A stretch of DNA of 64,000 nt from Parafrigoribacterium mesophilum (GTDB lineage Bacteria > Actinomycetota > Actinomycetes > Actinomycetales > Microbacteriaceae). The notes beneath the pieces were generated by a model. That model saw nothing but the letters and a program-made list of their open reading frames with translations. It was not told the origin of the DNA and ran no database searches. This document shows positions 7,619 to 16,144 of the stretch, piece after piece. A program made the position numbers and the translations under genes. Every line of letters starts with the position of its first letter. Position 1 is the first letter of the stretch. The stretch lies in assembly GCF_039652555.1 (NCBI RefSeq), contig NZ_JBDJAF010000002.1:124001-188000 (forward strand), in the 5' to 3' direction.

Positions 7619-8077
7619 CTACAGATCCATCGCGCCGATGTTGTCGCCGTACTGGGTTTGCCCGATGGGCTTGAACCCGATCTCGAGGAAGAACCCTTCC
7701 GGACCTTCCTCGCCTGGCTCCCAGACCACGGTAAGCCGGTTGAAACCGCGCCGACGGGCCTCGGCGGCCACGGCATGGGCTGCGAACTTGCCGACGCCGC
7801 GACCCTGCGCCTCCGCGGCCACGTTGAGCCGCCAGATGCAGCTACGGAACTCCTCGTCCTGCGCATCCGGGTCGAAATTGCCCATCACGAAGCCGACGAC
7901 GCTGTCGTCGTCGAGCACAACTCGAGGCCAGGAGGTAAGCGGATTCACATACGCTTCCGCGATCGAGTGCGAGACGGGGGCGACGAACTGTTCCTGCCCG
8001 GGCTTCAAGCTCAGCGAATTCGCCGCAACGATGTTGGTTGCCGACAGCTCTTCCAGTCTCAACTCACCCATGGACAC
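7619..8077 (-). CDS. GNAT family N-acetyltransferase
   Basis: 152 residues with the acetyl-CoA-binding motif A (EAQGRGVGKFAAHAV) near 92-106 preceded by a beta-strand (CIWRLNV), typical of GNAT enzymes. The C-terminal GFKPIGQT is the usual final strand. The acceptor (amine, antibiotic or protein) is not evident. ATG start; the gene diverges from isocitrate dehydrogenase across a 142-base gap and is followed closely by the ATL gene. Confidence 0.78.
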   Translation of the reverse strand: MSMGELRLEELSATNIVAANSLSLKPGQEQFVAPVSHSIAEAYVNPLTSWPRVVLDDDSVVGFVMGNFDPDAQDEEFRSCIWRLNVAAEAQGRGVGKFAAHAVAAEARRRGFNRLTVVWEPGEEGPEGFFLEIGFKPIGQTQYGDNIGAMDL

Positions 8078-8110
8078 AGGCTATCTCTCCGTGCGCGTCC
8101 GGTGCAGAGA

Positions 8111-8149
8111 TATCTTGATGTCAAGATACTTGCGTCGAGCCTGTAAGAT
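8111..8149 (+). promoter_or_regulatory. operator palindrome and promoter of isocitrate dehydrogenase
   Basis: TATCTTGA-TG-TCAAGATA (8111-8128) has perfect 8-bp arms around a 2-base centre. Its right half contains a possible -35 (TCAAGA, 8121-8126), 17 bases before a good -10 (TAAGAT, 8144-8149). A protein bound here would block RNA polymerase. The layout resembles MarR-type sites; from memory, TamR in Streptomyces controls tricarboxylic-acid-cycle genes through such palindromes, but its consensus was not checked. Confidence 0.6.
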
Positions 8150-8219
8150 AACGGATGGTCTAATCGGGCGCCAGAAGACCGTCGCCGAACGGCGACGAAC
8201 AGTGACGAGGGAGAAGCAG

Positions 8220-9449
8220 TTGTCGAAGATTAAGGTAGCGGGAACAGTCGTCGAGATCGACGGCGACGAGATGACCCGCGTCATCTGGCACGCCATCAAG
8301 GACACGCTCCTGCTGCCGTACCTGGACATCAACCTCGACTATTACGACCTGTCGATCCAGAAGCGCGACGAGACGAACGACCAGATCACGATTGACGCGG
8401 CCCACGCCATCCAGAAGCACGGCGTCGGCGTGAAATGCGCGACGATCACCCCGGACGAGGCGCGCGTGGAGGAATTCGGCCTCAAGAAGATGTGGAAGTC
8501 GCCCAACGGCACTATCCGCAACATCCTCGGGGGCACGATCTTCCGCGAGCCGATCATCATCTCCAACGTCCCGCGCCTGGTGCCCGGCTGGAACAAGCCC
8601 ATCATCATCGGCCGTCACGCCTTCGGCGACCAGTACAAGGCCACCGACTTCGTCTTCGACGGCCCCGGCACACTGACCATCAGCTTCCAACCGCAGGACG
8701 GACCGAACGGCGAAAAGCACGAAGCCCAGTCGTTCCATGTCTTCGACGCCCCCGGTGGCGGCGTGGCCATGGCGATGTACAACCTGGATGCCTCGATCCG
8801 CGACTTCGCCCGCTCCAGCCTCAACTACGGGCTCGAGCGCGGCTACCCGGTCTACCTCTCCACCAAGAACACGATCCTCAAGGCCTACGACGGCCGGTTC
8901 AAGGACCTCTTCGCCGAGGTGTTCGAGAACGAGTTCAAGGACAAGTACGCCGCCGCCGGGCTCACCTACGAGCACCGACTCATCGACGACATGGTGGCGG
9001 CCTCGCTCAAGTGGCAGGGCGGCTATGTCTGGGCCTGCAAGAACTACGACGGCGACGTGCAGTCCGACACCGTCGCCCAGGGCTTCGGCTCGCTGGGCCT
9101 GATGACCAGCGTGCTCACCACCCCGGACGGCAAGATCGTCGAGGCCGAAGCGGCGCACGGCACGGTGACCCGGCACTTCCGCCAGCACCAGGCGGGCAAG
9201 CCCACCAGCACCAACCCGATCGCGTCCATCTACGCCTGGACCCGGGCGCTGGCCCACCGCGGCAAGCTCGACGGCAACCAGGAACTCATCGACTTCGCAC
9301 GCACGCTCGAGGATGTCGTCATCACCACCGTCGAATCCGGCAAGATGACGAAGGACCTCGCCTTGCTCATCGGTGCCGACCAGGCGTACCTCACCACCGA
9401 GGAGTTCCTCGGCGCCTTGGCCGAGAACCTCGCCGGCCGTCTCGCGTAG
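8220..9449 (+). CDS. icd: NADP-dependent isocitrate dehydrogenase
   Basis: Oxidises isocitrate to 2-oxoglutarate with NADP in the tricarboxylic acid cycle. 409 residues of the eukaryote-like homodimeric type: VVEIDGDEMTRVIW at the N-terminus, substrate-loop SPNGTIRN, and later EAAHGTVTRH. TTG at 8220 is the chosen start: GAGGGAG lies 8 bases upstream and it gives the usual N-terminus SKIKV. The frame is open far upstream but crosses the promoter and the divergent gene, so longer versions are rejected. A perfect palindrome overlaps the promoter. Confidence 0.95.
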   Translation: MSKIKVAGTVVEIDGDEMTRVIWHAIKDTLLLPYLDINLDYYDLSIQKRDETNDQITIDAAHAIQKHGVGVKCATITPDEARVEEFGLKKMWKSPNGTIRNILGGTIFREPIIISNVPRLVPGWNKPIIIGRHAFGDQYKATDFVFDGPGTLTISFQPQDGPNGEKHEAQSFHVFDAPGGGVAMAMYNLDASIRDFARSSLNYGLERGYPVYLSTKNTILKAYDGRFKDLFAEVFENEFKDKYAAAGLTYEHRLIDDMVAASLKWQGGYVWACKNYDGDVQSDTVAQGFGSLGLMTSVLTTPDGKIVEAEAAHGTVTRHFRQHQAGKPTSTNPIASIYAWTRALAHRGKLDGNQELIDFARTLEDVVITTVESGKMTKDLALLIGADQAYLTTEEFLGALAENLAGRLA

Positions 9450-9496
9450 CCGGGTTTCCGGCCGGCAGCACCGCGGGAGCGGAGCAGCCCAGCCGG

Positions 9497-9502
9497 TATG
9501 AT
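9497..9502 (+). promoter_or_regulatory. possible -10 box for the branched-chain amino acid operon
   Basis: TATGAT is a good -10 sequence in the 203-base gap after isocitrate dehydrogenase; no clear -35 is visible. The transcript would have a leader of about 145 bases before the binding-protein gene. Confidence 0.35.
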
Positions 9503-9652
9503 GGGTGGCGATACCGCTGGCCGCCGTGCGCGGCCGGCTCGCCGTGGCCGACCAGGGCCCACCGACGCAGGCCGTGCAGATCCGCGATGCGACCGATATC
9601 ACCACAGCCGAAGTTCAGGTTCGCTTCGAACCCTTCCCCATCAAGGAGATCT

Positions 9653-10834
9653 ATGCGTCGCAATATCCTTTTGGCCGGTGCCGGTGCATCGGCCCTGCTC
9701 CTCGTCCTGGCTGCCTGCAGCGGCACCGCCGGGACCGACAACGCTGACACCAAGGCCGGCGGACTGACCGGCACCGGCACCGGTGACCAGTGCACCATCA
9801 GCGAAGAGGTTCCTGTCTCCGCCGCGTTCAGCCTCACTGGCGCTGCCGCCCAGTACGGAGCCGGCCAGAAGAACGCCCTCGAACTCGCCGTCGACAACCT
9901 GAACAAGGCCGGAACGGTGAAGTACAAGCTCACCGTCGAGGACGACCAGACCGACCCCAAGCAGGGCATCCAGTTGTTCGAGCAGTTCGTTGAGAACGGC
10001 GCCAGCATCATCGTCGGCCCGACCCTCTCCAACACCGCGATGCAGACCGATCCGGTCGCCCAGGATGGCAAGACTCCGGTGCTCGGTGTTTCCAACACCG
10101 CAGAGGGAGTCACCGCGCTCGGTGACTACGTCTTCCGTGACTCGCTCACCGAGGGTGCCGTCATCCCGCAAACCATCAAGGCCGCCGTCAAGGCGCACGA
10201 CCTGAAGAACGTCGTCGTGATGTACAGCAACGATGACGCGTTCACCACCTCGGGCTACGAGGCCATGAAGGCGGCGCTGGACGATAACGGCGTGAAGATC
10301 ATCAACACCGTCAAGTTCTCCAAAGCCGACACCGACTTTCACGCCCTGCTCGACCAGGTGAAGAACGCGAAGCCCGACGCGATCATCGTCTCGGCCCTGC
10401 TCGACGCCGCCGTCCCGCTGGTCACCCAAGCCCGCGAGCTCGGCATCGATGTCCCGATCGTCGGCGGCAACGGATTCAACTCCCCGGCCCTGATCAAGGG
10501 TGCCGGAGCGGCAGCGGAAGGCGTCATCGTCGGTGCCGCGTGGAACTCGGCCTCCGAGAACGAGCAGAACCAGCAGTTCTTGAAGGACTACCAGGCGAAG
10601 TACAACGCCGCCCCCGACCAGTTCGCGGCGCAGGCCTACGCGGGCATGCAGGTCATCGACGAGGCCGTGCGCCTCGGATGCTCCGGCGAGCGTGAGGCCA
10701 TCAAGACGAACCTGTCCAAGGTCAAGGACCTCCCGACGGTGCTTGGCGACATGAGCATCGACAAGAACCGGGACGCCGTGCAAGAAGCGCTCGTCCAGGT
10801 GATCAAGGACGGCAAGTTCACCATCCTGAAGTAG
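9653..10834 (+). CDS. branched-chain amino acid-binding lipoprotein (LivJ/K type)
   Basis: 393-residue extracytoplasmic binding protein. Type II signal peptide with lipobox LAAC at about residues 18-21, then Thr/Gly-rich linker and a Leu-binding-protein fold (AAFSLTGAAAQYGAG, later VVVMYSNDDAFTTSG). Expected to capture leucine, isoleucine, valine or related compounds for the LivH/M/G/F complex encoded next. ATG at 9653 follows AAGGAG. A hairpin lies between this gene and livH, probably protecting the binding-protein mRNA so it is made in excess. Confidence 0.88.
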   Translation: MRRNILLAGAGASALLLVLAACSGTAGTDNADTKAGGLTGTGTGDQCTISEEVPVSAAFSLTGAAAQYGAGQKNALELAVDNLNKAGTVKYKLTVEDDQTDPKQGIQLFEQFVENGASIIVGPTLSNTAMQTDPVAQDGKTPVLGVSNTAEGVTALGDYVFRDSLTEGAVIPQTIKAAVKAHDLKNVVVMYSNDDAFTTSGYEAMKAALDDNGVKIINTVKFSKADTDFHALLDQVKNAKPDAIIVSALLDAAVPLVTQARELGIDVPIVGGNGFNSPALIKGAGAAAEGVIVGAAWNSASENEQNQQFLKDYQAKYNAAPDQFAAQAYAGMQVIDEAVRLGCSGEREAIKTNLSKVKDLPTVLGDMSIDKNRDAVQEALVQVIKDGKFTILK

Positions 10835-10870
10835 CCCACCACCTGGTGGCAATACCAGCGACCGCATGCT

Positions 10871-10900
10871 GTGCGTCGTCCGTGACAACGGGCGGCGCAC
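10871..10900 (+). terminator. intercistronic hairpin after livJ-type gene
   Basis: GTGCGTCGTCCG pairs with CGGGCGGCGCAC (12 pairs including two G-U) around a 6-base loop, with no T-tract. Position between an abundant binding-protein gene and its permease genes suggests mRNA stabilisation or partial termination. Confidence 0.55.
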
Positions 10901-10922
10901 GGCGGCGGTTGGGGGACACACT

Positions 10923-11798
10923 ATGCAACAGCTGATGGACGGGATCTTCCTCGGGTCGATCTATGCCCTGTTCGCCGTCGGCTACACCCTCGTCTTCGGG
11001 GTGTTGGACCGGCTCAACCTGGCGCACGCAGCGGTGTTCTCCGCCGGCGCCCTGGTCGGCATCGAAGTGGTGACCAGGACCGGCATCTCGATCTGGGCGG
11101 CCGTGCCGATCGTCATGGCCGTCGGTGCGATCCTCGGTCTGATCATCGAACGGGTCGCGTTCCGTCCGCTGGAGGGCAGGCACGACGCGCACTTCGCCGG
11201 GCTGATCTCCTCCATCGCGCTCGGCGCCATCTTCATCGCCCTGTTGCAGGCCAGGTACGGTGCGGACACCCGGCGGTTCGAGCCGGATGTCTTCCCCAAG
11301 TCGCGCTTCGAATTCCTCGGCGCGAGCGTGTCCGTGCTGCAGCTGCTCATCCTCATCATCAGCGTCGGCTTGATGGTTCTGCTCACCTGGCTGGTCGCCC
11401 AGTCCAAAATCGGTCGCGGCATGCGGGCCATCTCCGAGAACGCCCACGCCGCCGCGGTGCTGGGCATCAACGTGAACCGGGTCAGCTCGCTCACCTTCGC
11501 GATCTCCTCCGCGCTGGGCGCCGCCGCCGGCGTGTTGTTCACCCTCAACGTCAACACCGCGCAACTGGGCATCGGCCACGCCGTCGAGCTCAAGGGGCTG
11601 GCCGTCATCATCGTCGGCGGCCTGGGCTCGCTGCCCGGCGCCGTCGTGGGCGGCCTGGCGCTCGGGCTCGCCGAAGTGTTCGCGGTCAACTACGTCGGAA
11701 CCTCCTGGCGGGACATGGTCGCCTTCGGGCTGCTGTTCCTGATCCTGGTGGTCCGCCCGCAGGGCCTGTTCGGCGCCAAGAAGATCCGGGAGGTGTGA
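10923..11798 (+). CDS. livH: branched-chain amino acid ABC permease LivH
   Basis: 291-residue membrane permease with about eight hydrophobic segments; begins MQQLMDGIFLGSIYALFAVG, the usual LivH start, followed by GYTLVFGVLDRLNLAHA. It pairs with the LivM half encoded next. ATG at 10923 is preceded by GGGGGA; an upstream ATG at 10866 lies inside the intercistronic hairpin region and is rejected. One base separates its stop from the GTG of the next gene. Confidence 0.92.
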   Translation: MQQLMDGIFLGSIYALFAVGYTLVFGVLDRLNLAHAAVFSAGALVGIEVVTRTGISIWAAVPIVMAVGAILGLIIERVAFRPLEGRHDAHFAGLISSIALGAIFIALLQARYGADTRRFEPDVFPKSRFEFLGASVSVLQLLILIISVGLMVLLTWLVAQSKIGRGMRAISENAHAAAVLGINVNRVSSLTFAISSALGAAAGVLFTLNVNTAQLGIGHAVELKGLAVIIVGGLGSLPGAVVGGLALGLAEVFAVNYVGTSWRDMVAFGLLFLILVVRPQGLFGAKKIREV

Positions 11799-11799
11799 C

Positions 11800-13557
11800 G
11801 TGTCATCCTCCCTGATCACGCTGATCGCCCTCGCCGCGATCCTCGCCTACAGCTTCTACGCCGTGCTGCTGGCCGGCCAGCTCAGCCTCGCCCAACTGGG
11901 CATCGCCTCGCTCGCCGCGTTCACCTCCACCCTGGTGGTGCCGGATGACCCGCTGTTCGGGTTTGTTCCGCCACTGGTGGTCGGGATCGTGTTCGGGGTG
12001 GTGGTCGGGATGCTCGCCGCCTTCATCCTCGGACTGCCGCTGATGCGATTGCGCGGCGTGTTTCTCGCCATCGCCACGCTCGCGTTCGCCGAGATGGTGC
12101 GGATCTTTCTGATCAACCAGACCTGGACACACGGTGCACAGGGACTGTCCTTCCCCAAACTGGTGGGACCAGAGATCGCCTGGATCGCGCTGGCCGTCGT
12201 CGCGTTCTGCTTCTGGCGGCTGTCGGGATCCCGGCTCGGCCGGGCCTTCGACGCGATCCGCGAGGACGAACTCGCCGCCAGCTCGATGGGCATCAACGTC
12301 GCCTGGCACCGGATGATGTCCTTCATCCTCGCCGGCGCGATCGCCGGACTGTACGGGGTGTTGTTCAGCTACTTCACCCGGTTCGCCGACCCCAACGAGT
12401 TCTCGTTCACCGCGGCAGTGGACGGCCTGGTGATGGCCGTGGTCGGCGGCGTGGTGCTGTTCATCGGGCCGGTGCTCGGTGCGGCCTTCCTCACCGTGCT
12501 GCCGGAACTGCAGCGCACCGTCGGCATTGACGCGAGCTGGATCCGGCCGATGATCTCCGGCGTGCTGCTGCTGGCCGTCATCCTGTTCCTGCCCGGCGGC
12601 CTGTCCGGACTTATCCCGCGCCGCAAGTCGGCGAACAAGCTCATCACCGACCCGGCAGCGATGCCGCAGCTGCCGGCACTGCCGCCGCACGGCACCCGGC
12701 TGATCACCCTGACCGGGCTCGGCAAGGCCTACGGCGGGGTACGCGCCGTGCACGATGTGAGCCTCGAACTCGGGGCCGGCGAAGTGCTCGGATTAATCGG
12801 CCCGAACGGAGCGGGCAAGACCACCCTGGTGAACATGGTCACCGGGCTGACCCGCCCGACGACCGGTGCCGGAGAAGTGCTCGGCACCTCCCTCACCGCG
12901 CGCGTGAAGCCACACGTGCTCGCCGGACGCGGAGTGGCCCGCACGTTCCAGCAGATCAAACTGTTCAGCAGGCTGTCGGCGCTGGAGAACGTGCTCGTCG
13001 GTGGCTACCGGGTCTCCCGGGGCACCACGGTCCGGCGACTGATCTTCCTGCCCTCCGCCCGGCGGGACGAGCGCAGCGCTCTCGCGATGGCCTCCGCGCA
13101 ACTGCGGCGGGTCGGCCTGGCCGACCACGCCGCGACCCCGGCAGGCGACCTGTCCTACGGCGACCAGCGCCGCCTGGAGATTGCGCGGGCCCTGGCGTCG
13201 CATCCGTCGCTCCTCGTGCTCGATGAACCCGCCGCGGGCATGAACCGGGTCGAGGCCGGCAAACTCTCCGAACTGATCCGATCTCTCGCCACCGACGGCA
13301 TCGGCATCCTGGTCATCGAACACAACGTGCGGATGATGCTGGAGACCTGCGACCGGATCATCGTGCTCAACTTCGGCGAGGCGATCGCCAGTGGGCAACC
13401 GGCCGACATCGCCCGGGACCCCGCCGTGCTCGAGGCGTACCTCGGCGCGGCGGCCACCGGGCCGGGCGAGGAAGCGGCCGAACGCGCGGTCGCCGACCTC
13501 ACCGCGACCCTCGACGCGGCGGAAACCGTGCGCGACCAACCGGAGGCGGACCGATGA
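11800..13557 (+). CDS. fused LivM permease and LivG ATPase
   Basis: 585 residues combining two subunits normally encoded separately. Residues 1-265 are a LivM-type permease (LRGVFLAIATLAFAEM, IRENE-like loop IREDELAASSMGIN, GVLFSYF). After a linker (about 266-300) comes a LivG-type ATPase: Walker A GPNGAGKTT near 335, signature LSYGDQRR, Walker B LLVLDEP, switch His IEHNVRMM. The frame is continuous with no stop or frameshift. GTG start 1 base after livH stop; the 3' end overlaps livF by 4 bases. The C-terminal 30 residues are an extra acidic tail. LivM-LivG fusions occur in other actinobacteria. Confidence 0.9.
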   Translation: MSSSLITLIALAAILAYSFYAVLLAGQLSLAQLGIASLAAFTSTLVVPDDPLFGFVPPLVVGIVFGVVVGMLAAFILGLPLMRLRGVFLAIATLAFAEMVRIFLINQTWTHGAQGLSFPKLVGPEIAWIALAVVAFCFWRLSGSRLGRAFDAIREDELAASSMGINVAWHRMMSFILAGAIAGLYGVLFSYFTRFADPNEFSFTAAVDGLVMAVVGGVVLFIGPVLGAAFLTVLPELQRTVGIDASWIRPMISGVLLLAVILFLPGGLSGLIPRRKSANKLITDPAAMPQLPALPPHGTRLITLTGLGKAYGGVRAVHDVSLELGAGEVLGLIGPNGAGKTTLVNMVTGLTRPTTGAGEVLGTSLTARVKPHVLAGRGVARTFQQIKLFSRLSALENVLVGGYRVSRGTTVRRLIFLPSARRDERSALAMASAQLRRVGLADHAATPAGDLSYGDQRRLEIARALASHPSLLVLDEPAAGMNRVEAGKLSELIRSLATDGIGILVIEHNVRMMLETCDRIIVLNFGEAIASGQPADIARDPAVLEAYLGAAATGPGEEAAERAVADLTATLDAAETVRDQPEADR

Positions 13558-14276
13558 GCCAAGACGGCGAGCCGATCCTCGCGGTCGAGGGGCTGCAGGT
13601 GAACTACGGCCGCGTGGACGCGGTGCGGAACGTTTCCTTCCAGGTGCCCGCCGGCTCCCTGGTCACGCTCGTCGGCGCCAACGGGGCGGGCAAGACCTCC
13701 ATCTTGAACGCAGTCTCCGGCCTGCTGCGACCGCGCCGCGGCGCCATCCGATTCCGCGGCGAGGACGTCACGAAGTGGCCGTCGCACAAGATGGTGAAGG
13801 CGGGACTGGTGCAGGTGCCGGAGGGCCGGCAGATCCTGGCGACCCTCACCGTGGCCGAGAACCTCTCCCTGGGCGGCTGGCACCGTGGGCATACCCTGGC
13901 CCGCAACGTGGCCGCCATGTACGAACGGTTCCCGGTGCTCGGGCAGCGGCGCACCCTGCAGGCCGGCGCCCTGTCCGGCGGCGAGCAGCAGATGCTCGCC
14001 ATCGCGCGTGCCCTCATTGCCGAGCCAGCGGTGCTGCTGCTCGACGAGCCGTCCATGGGTTTGGCGCCGAAGATCGTGGACGAGGTGTTCGCCGTGATCG
14101 AGCAGATCCGTGCCACCGGAACCACCGTGGTGCTCGTGGAGCAGAACGCCAGGCGAGCGCTGGCCGCCGCCGATTACGGCTACGTGCTGGAGACCGGCGA
14201 GATCACCCATTCCGGCCCGGCCGCCGACCTGCTCGCCGACGAAAAGGTGATCGAGGCCTACCTCGGCCTGGAGTAG
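13554..14276 (+). CDS. livF: branched-chain amino acid ABC ATPase LivF
   Basis: 240-residue ATPase, second motor of the importer: Walker A GANGAGKTS, VPEGRQILATLTVAENL (a LivF hallmark), signature LSGGEQQML, Walker B LLLDEPSMGLAP, switch region VEQNARRAL. Starts with ATGA overlapping the LivM-LivG stop, so translation is coupled. The operon ends here: a 59-nt palindrome follows within 16 bases. Confidence 0.93.
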   Translation: MSQDGEPILAVEGLQVNYGRVDAVRNVSFQVPAGSLVTLVGANGAGKTSILNAVSGLLRPRRGAIRFRGEDVTKWPSHKMVKAGLVQVPEGRQILATLTVAENLSLGGWHRGHTLARNVAAMYERFPVLGQRRTLQAGALSGGEQQMLAIARALIAEPAVLLLDEPSMGLAPKIVDEVFAVIEQIRATGTTVVLVEQNARRALAAADYGYVLETGEITHSGPAADLLADEKVIEAYLGLE

Positions 14277-14291
14277 TTGGCGCTCGCATCC

Positions 14292-14350
14292 GTGACTTGC
14301 ACCCTGTGCTCCTTCCCAGGGCGCGGGAAGGTGCACACGGCGCAAGTCAC
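14292..14350. terminator. long palindrome (26-bp arms) after livF
   Basis: Arms 14292-14317 and 14325-14350 pair at 23 of 26 positions around the loop AGGGCGC; both outer ends read GTGACTTGC/GCAAGTCAC. There is no T-tract. Such a long, near-symmetric hairpin could end transcription from either side or be a dispersed repetitive palindrome. Only one copy is in this window. Confidence 0.75.
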
Positions 14351-14376
14351 CGGTACCCCACCTACAGCCCCTTGAG

Positions 14377-14458
14377 CCCGTTTCAAGGAGAAACTGACAT
14401 TCGAGTGCCTGCCCACCGGGCAATCCGGGGTTCCCGGTCAGAAACTCCGTGAAACGGG
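14377..14458. repeat. 82-bp inverted-repeat element, copy B
   Basis: Ends CCCGTTTCAAGGA and TCCGTGAAACGGG pair at 12 of 13 positions, the best arms of the three copies. Interior has ACCGGG/CCCGGT and CTGAC/GTCAG pairings but little sequence in common with copy A. It lies between the livF palindrome and the NagZ-like gene, which are in the same orientation. Confidence 0.85.
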
Positions 14459-14538
14459 TCGGTCGGGCCGGCGCGGACACCGCCGGGTCGGCCTCTGCGG
14501 CAGTTGTGTGGATGCTTCAGGCTGGGGGAGGATGGGTC

Positions 14539-16071
14539 GTGACCACCACCGCAGACGAGGCCGTGCACCGGCTGTCCCCACGCAGCATCGCCGCCACCCT
14601 CCTGCCCGGCTTCGCTGGAAGGGTGCTTCCGGACTGGCTCGGCCAGCAGCTTCACGACGGCCTCGGCGGCGTATGCCTGTTCGGAAACAACATCAGCTCG
14701 CCCACCCAACTTCGGGAATTGACCGCCGCCATCCTCGACGCCAACCCGCACGCGATCATCGCGATCGACGAAGAAGGCGGGGATGTCACCCGCCTGTACT
14801 ACGGCATCGGGTCGCCGTTCCCGGGTAACGCCGTGCTTGGTCGGCTGGACGATACCACCGCCACCGAGGCGGTAGCGACCGCTGTGGGGTGGCAGCTGCG
14901 CGCGGCCGGATGCACGGTGACCTTCGCACCCGACGTCGACGTGAATTCCAATCCCGACAACCCCGTCATCGGCACCCGCAGCTTCGGCACGACACCGGAG
15001 CTCGTCGCCAGACACAGCGCCGCCTGGATCACCGGCCTGCAGGCCACCGGCATCGCCGCCAGCGCCAAACACTTCCCCGGACACGGCGACACCGCGCAAG
15101 ACTCTCACCTCGCCCTCCCCGTCGTCGACCGCTCCCGCCGCCAGTTGCGCGAGCGGGAACTGGTTCCGTTCGTCGCGGCGATCGCCTCCGGCGCGAAGAC
15201 GATCATGACCTCGCACATCCTGCTGCCCCAGCTCGACCCGGACAATCCGGCGACCCTGAGCAGCACCATGCTCACCGGCCTGCTCCGCGGCGAGCTGGGC
15301 TTCGACGGCGTCATCGTCAGCGACGCGCTGGACATGAAGGGCGCCAGCGGTGCGCTCGGCATCCCGGCCACCGCCGTGCGTGCGCTCGCCGCCGGATGCG
15401 ACTTGCTGTGCATCGGCACCGACAACACGGCGGAGCAGTTGGCGCGGATCGAGGAGGAGATCCTGACCGCACTGGACGACGGTCGCCTCGAGGCCACGCG
15501 GGTCGCGGATGCCGCTCGGCGGGTGCTGGAACTCGCCGACAACCTCGCTACCGAGCGGGAGCGGATTCGGGTACCGGCGGATACCGCCGCCACCGAACCG
15601 CACTTCGACGTCGATCGAGTGACCGCCAGCTTCGCGCGCCGACCTGGCGCCGATGCCTGGGTGGTGGCCGCCGCCGGCCGGTTCACCGTGGTCCGCATCG
15701 ACACCCTCGCCAACATCGCCGTCGGGCAAGCTGCGTGGGGGCCGTTCGCACACCTGCTCGCGCATCCGGATGCGCCGGAGGCCGTCGCCTTCGCCGCCCA
15801 TCCGCTCGTCGTCGTCACCGAGGCTGGCAGCACAGGGGCCGGCAGCACAGGGACAGTTCCGGAGGCGCACGACCCGGTGGTCGTGATCGGCAAGGACAAC
15901 CACCGGCATCCGTTCGCGCGCGCCGCCATCGACCGACTGCGGGTCGGCGGCCGCGAGGTGCTCGTGATCGACATGGGCTGGCCCTCCGACGACCGGGCCT
16001 ACGCCGACGTCGCCACCTTCGGCGCGTCGCGGCTGGTCGGTCAGGCGCTGCTGCGCTACCTGCAGCCCTGA
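14539..16071 (+). CDS. nagZ: glycoside hydrolase family 3, NagZ-like beta-N-acetylhexosaminidase
   Basis: Removes terminal beta-linked N-acetylglucosamine, in this family usually from cell-wall muropeptides or chitooligosaccharides. 510 residues: GH3 barrel with AIDEEGGDVTRLYYG, the NagZ acid/base loop KHFPGHGDTAQDSH, and the nucleophile Asp in IVSDALDMKG, followed by a C-terminal domain of about 180 residues. GTG at 14539 lies about 7 bases after GGGGGAGG; an in-frame ATG at 14449 lies inside the inverted-repeat element and is rejected. No signal peptide seen, so probably cytoplasmic. Followed by nagB, which would process the released sugar after phosphorylation and deacetylation. Confidence 0.82.
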   Translation: MTTTADEAVHRLSPRSIAATLLPGFAGRVLPDWLGQQLHDGLGGVCLFGNNISSPTQLRELTAAILDANPHAIIAIDEEGGDVTRLYYGIGSPFPGNAVLGRLDDTTATEAVATAVGWQLRAAGCTVTFAPDVDVNSNPDNPVIGTRSFGTTPELVARHSAAWITGLQATGIAASAKHFPGHGDTAQDSHLALPVVDRSRRQLRERELVPFVAAIASGAKTIMTSHILLPQLDPDNPATLSSTMLTGLLRGELGFDGVIVSDALDMKGASGALGIPATAVRALAAGCDLLCIGTDNTAEQLARIEEEILTALDDGRLEATRVADAARRVLELADNLATERERIRVPADTAATEPHFDVDRVTASFARRPGADAWVVAAAGRFTVVRIDTLANIAVGQAAWGPFAHLLAHPDAPEAVAFAAHPLVVVTEAGSTGAGSTGTVPEAHDPVVVIGKDNHRHPFARAAIDRLRVGGREVLVIDMGWPSDDRAYADVATFGASRLVGQALLRYLQP

Positions 16072-16103
16072 CGGCGGACTCCGCACGGCCAGACGGAATG
16101 TGC

Positions 16104-16118
16104 GACAGTGAAACTGTC
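16104..16118 (+). promoter_or_regulatory. inverted repeat upstream of nagB
   Basis: GACAGT-GAA-ACTGTC lies 26 bases before the nagB start and 33 bases after the nagZ stop. It may be an operator for an amino-sugar regulator; no such regulator has been tested. Confidence 0.4.
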
Positions 16119-16144
16119 AGTTCAAAGATAAGAGGAGTTCACAC

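Noticed and set aside
7533..8219. Much longer N-terminus for isocitrate dehydrogenase
   Set aside because: The open frame crosses the promoter palindrome and the divergent acetyltransferase; the TTG at 8220 has a good ribosome site and gives the family N-terminus.
14449..14538. Earlier ATG for the NagZ-like gene
   Set aside because: It lies inside the 82-bp inverted-repeat element and adds 30 low-complexity residues; GTG 14539 has a good ribosome site.
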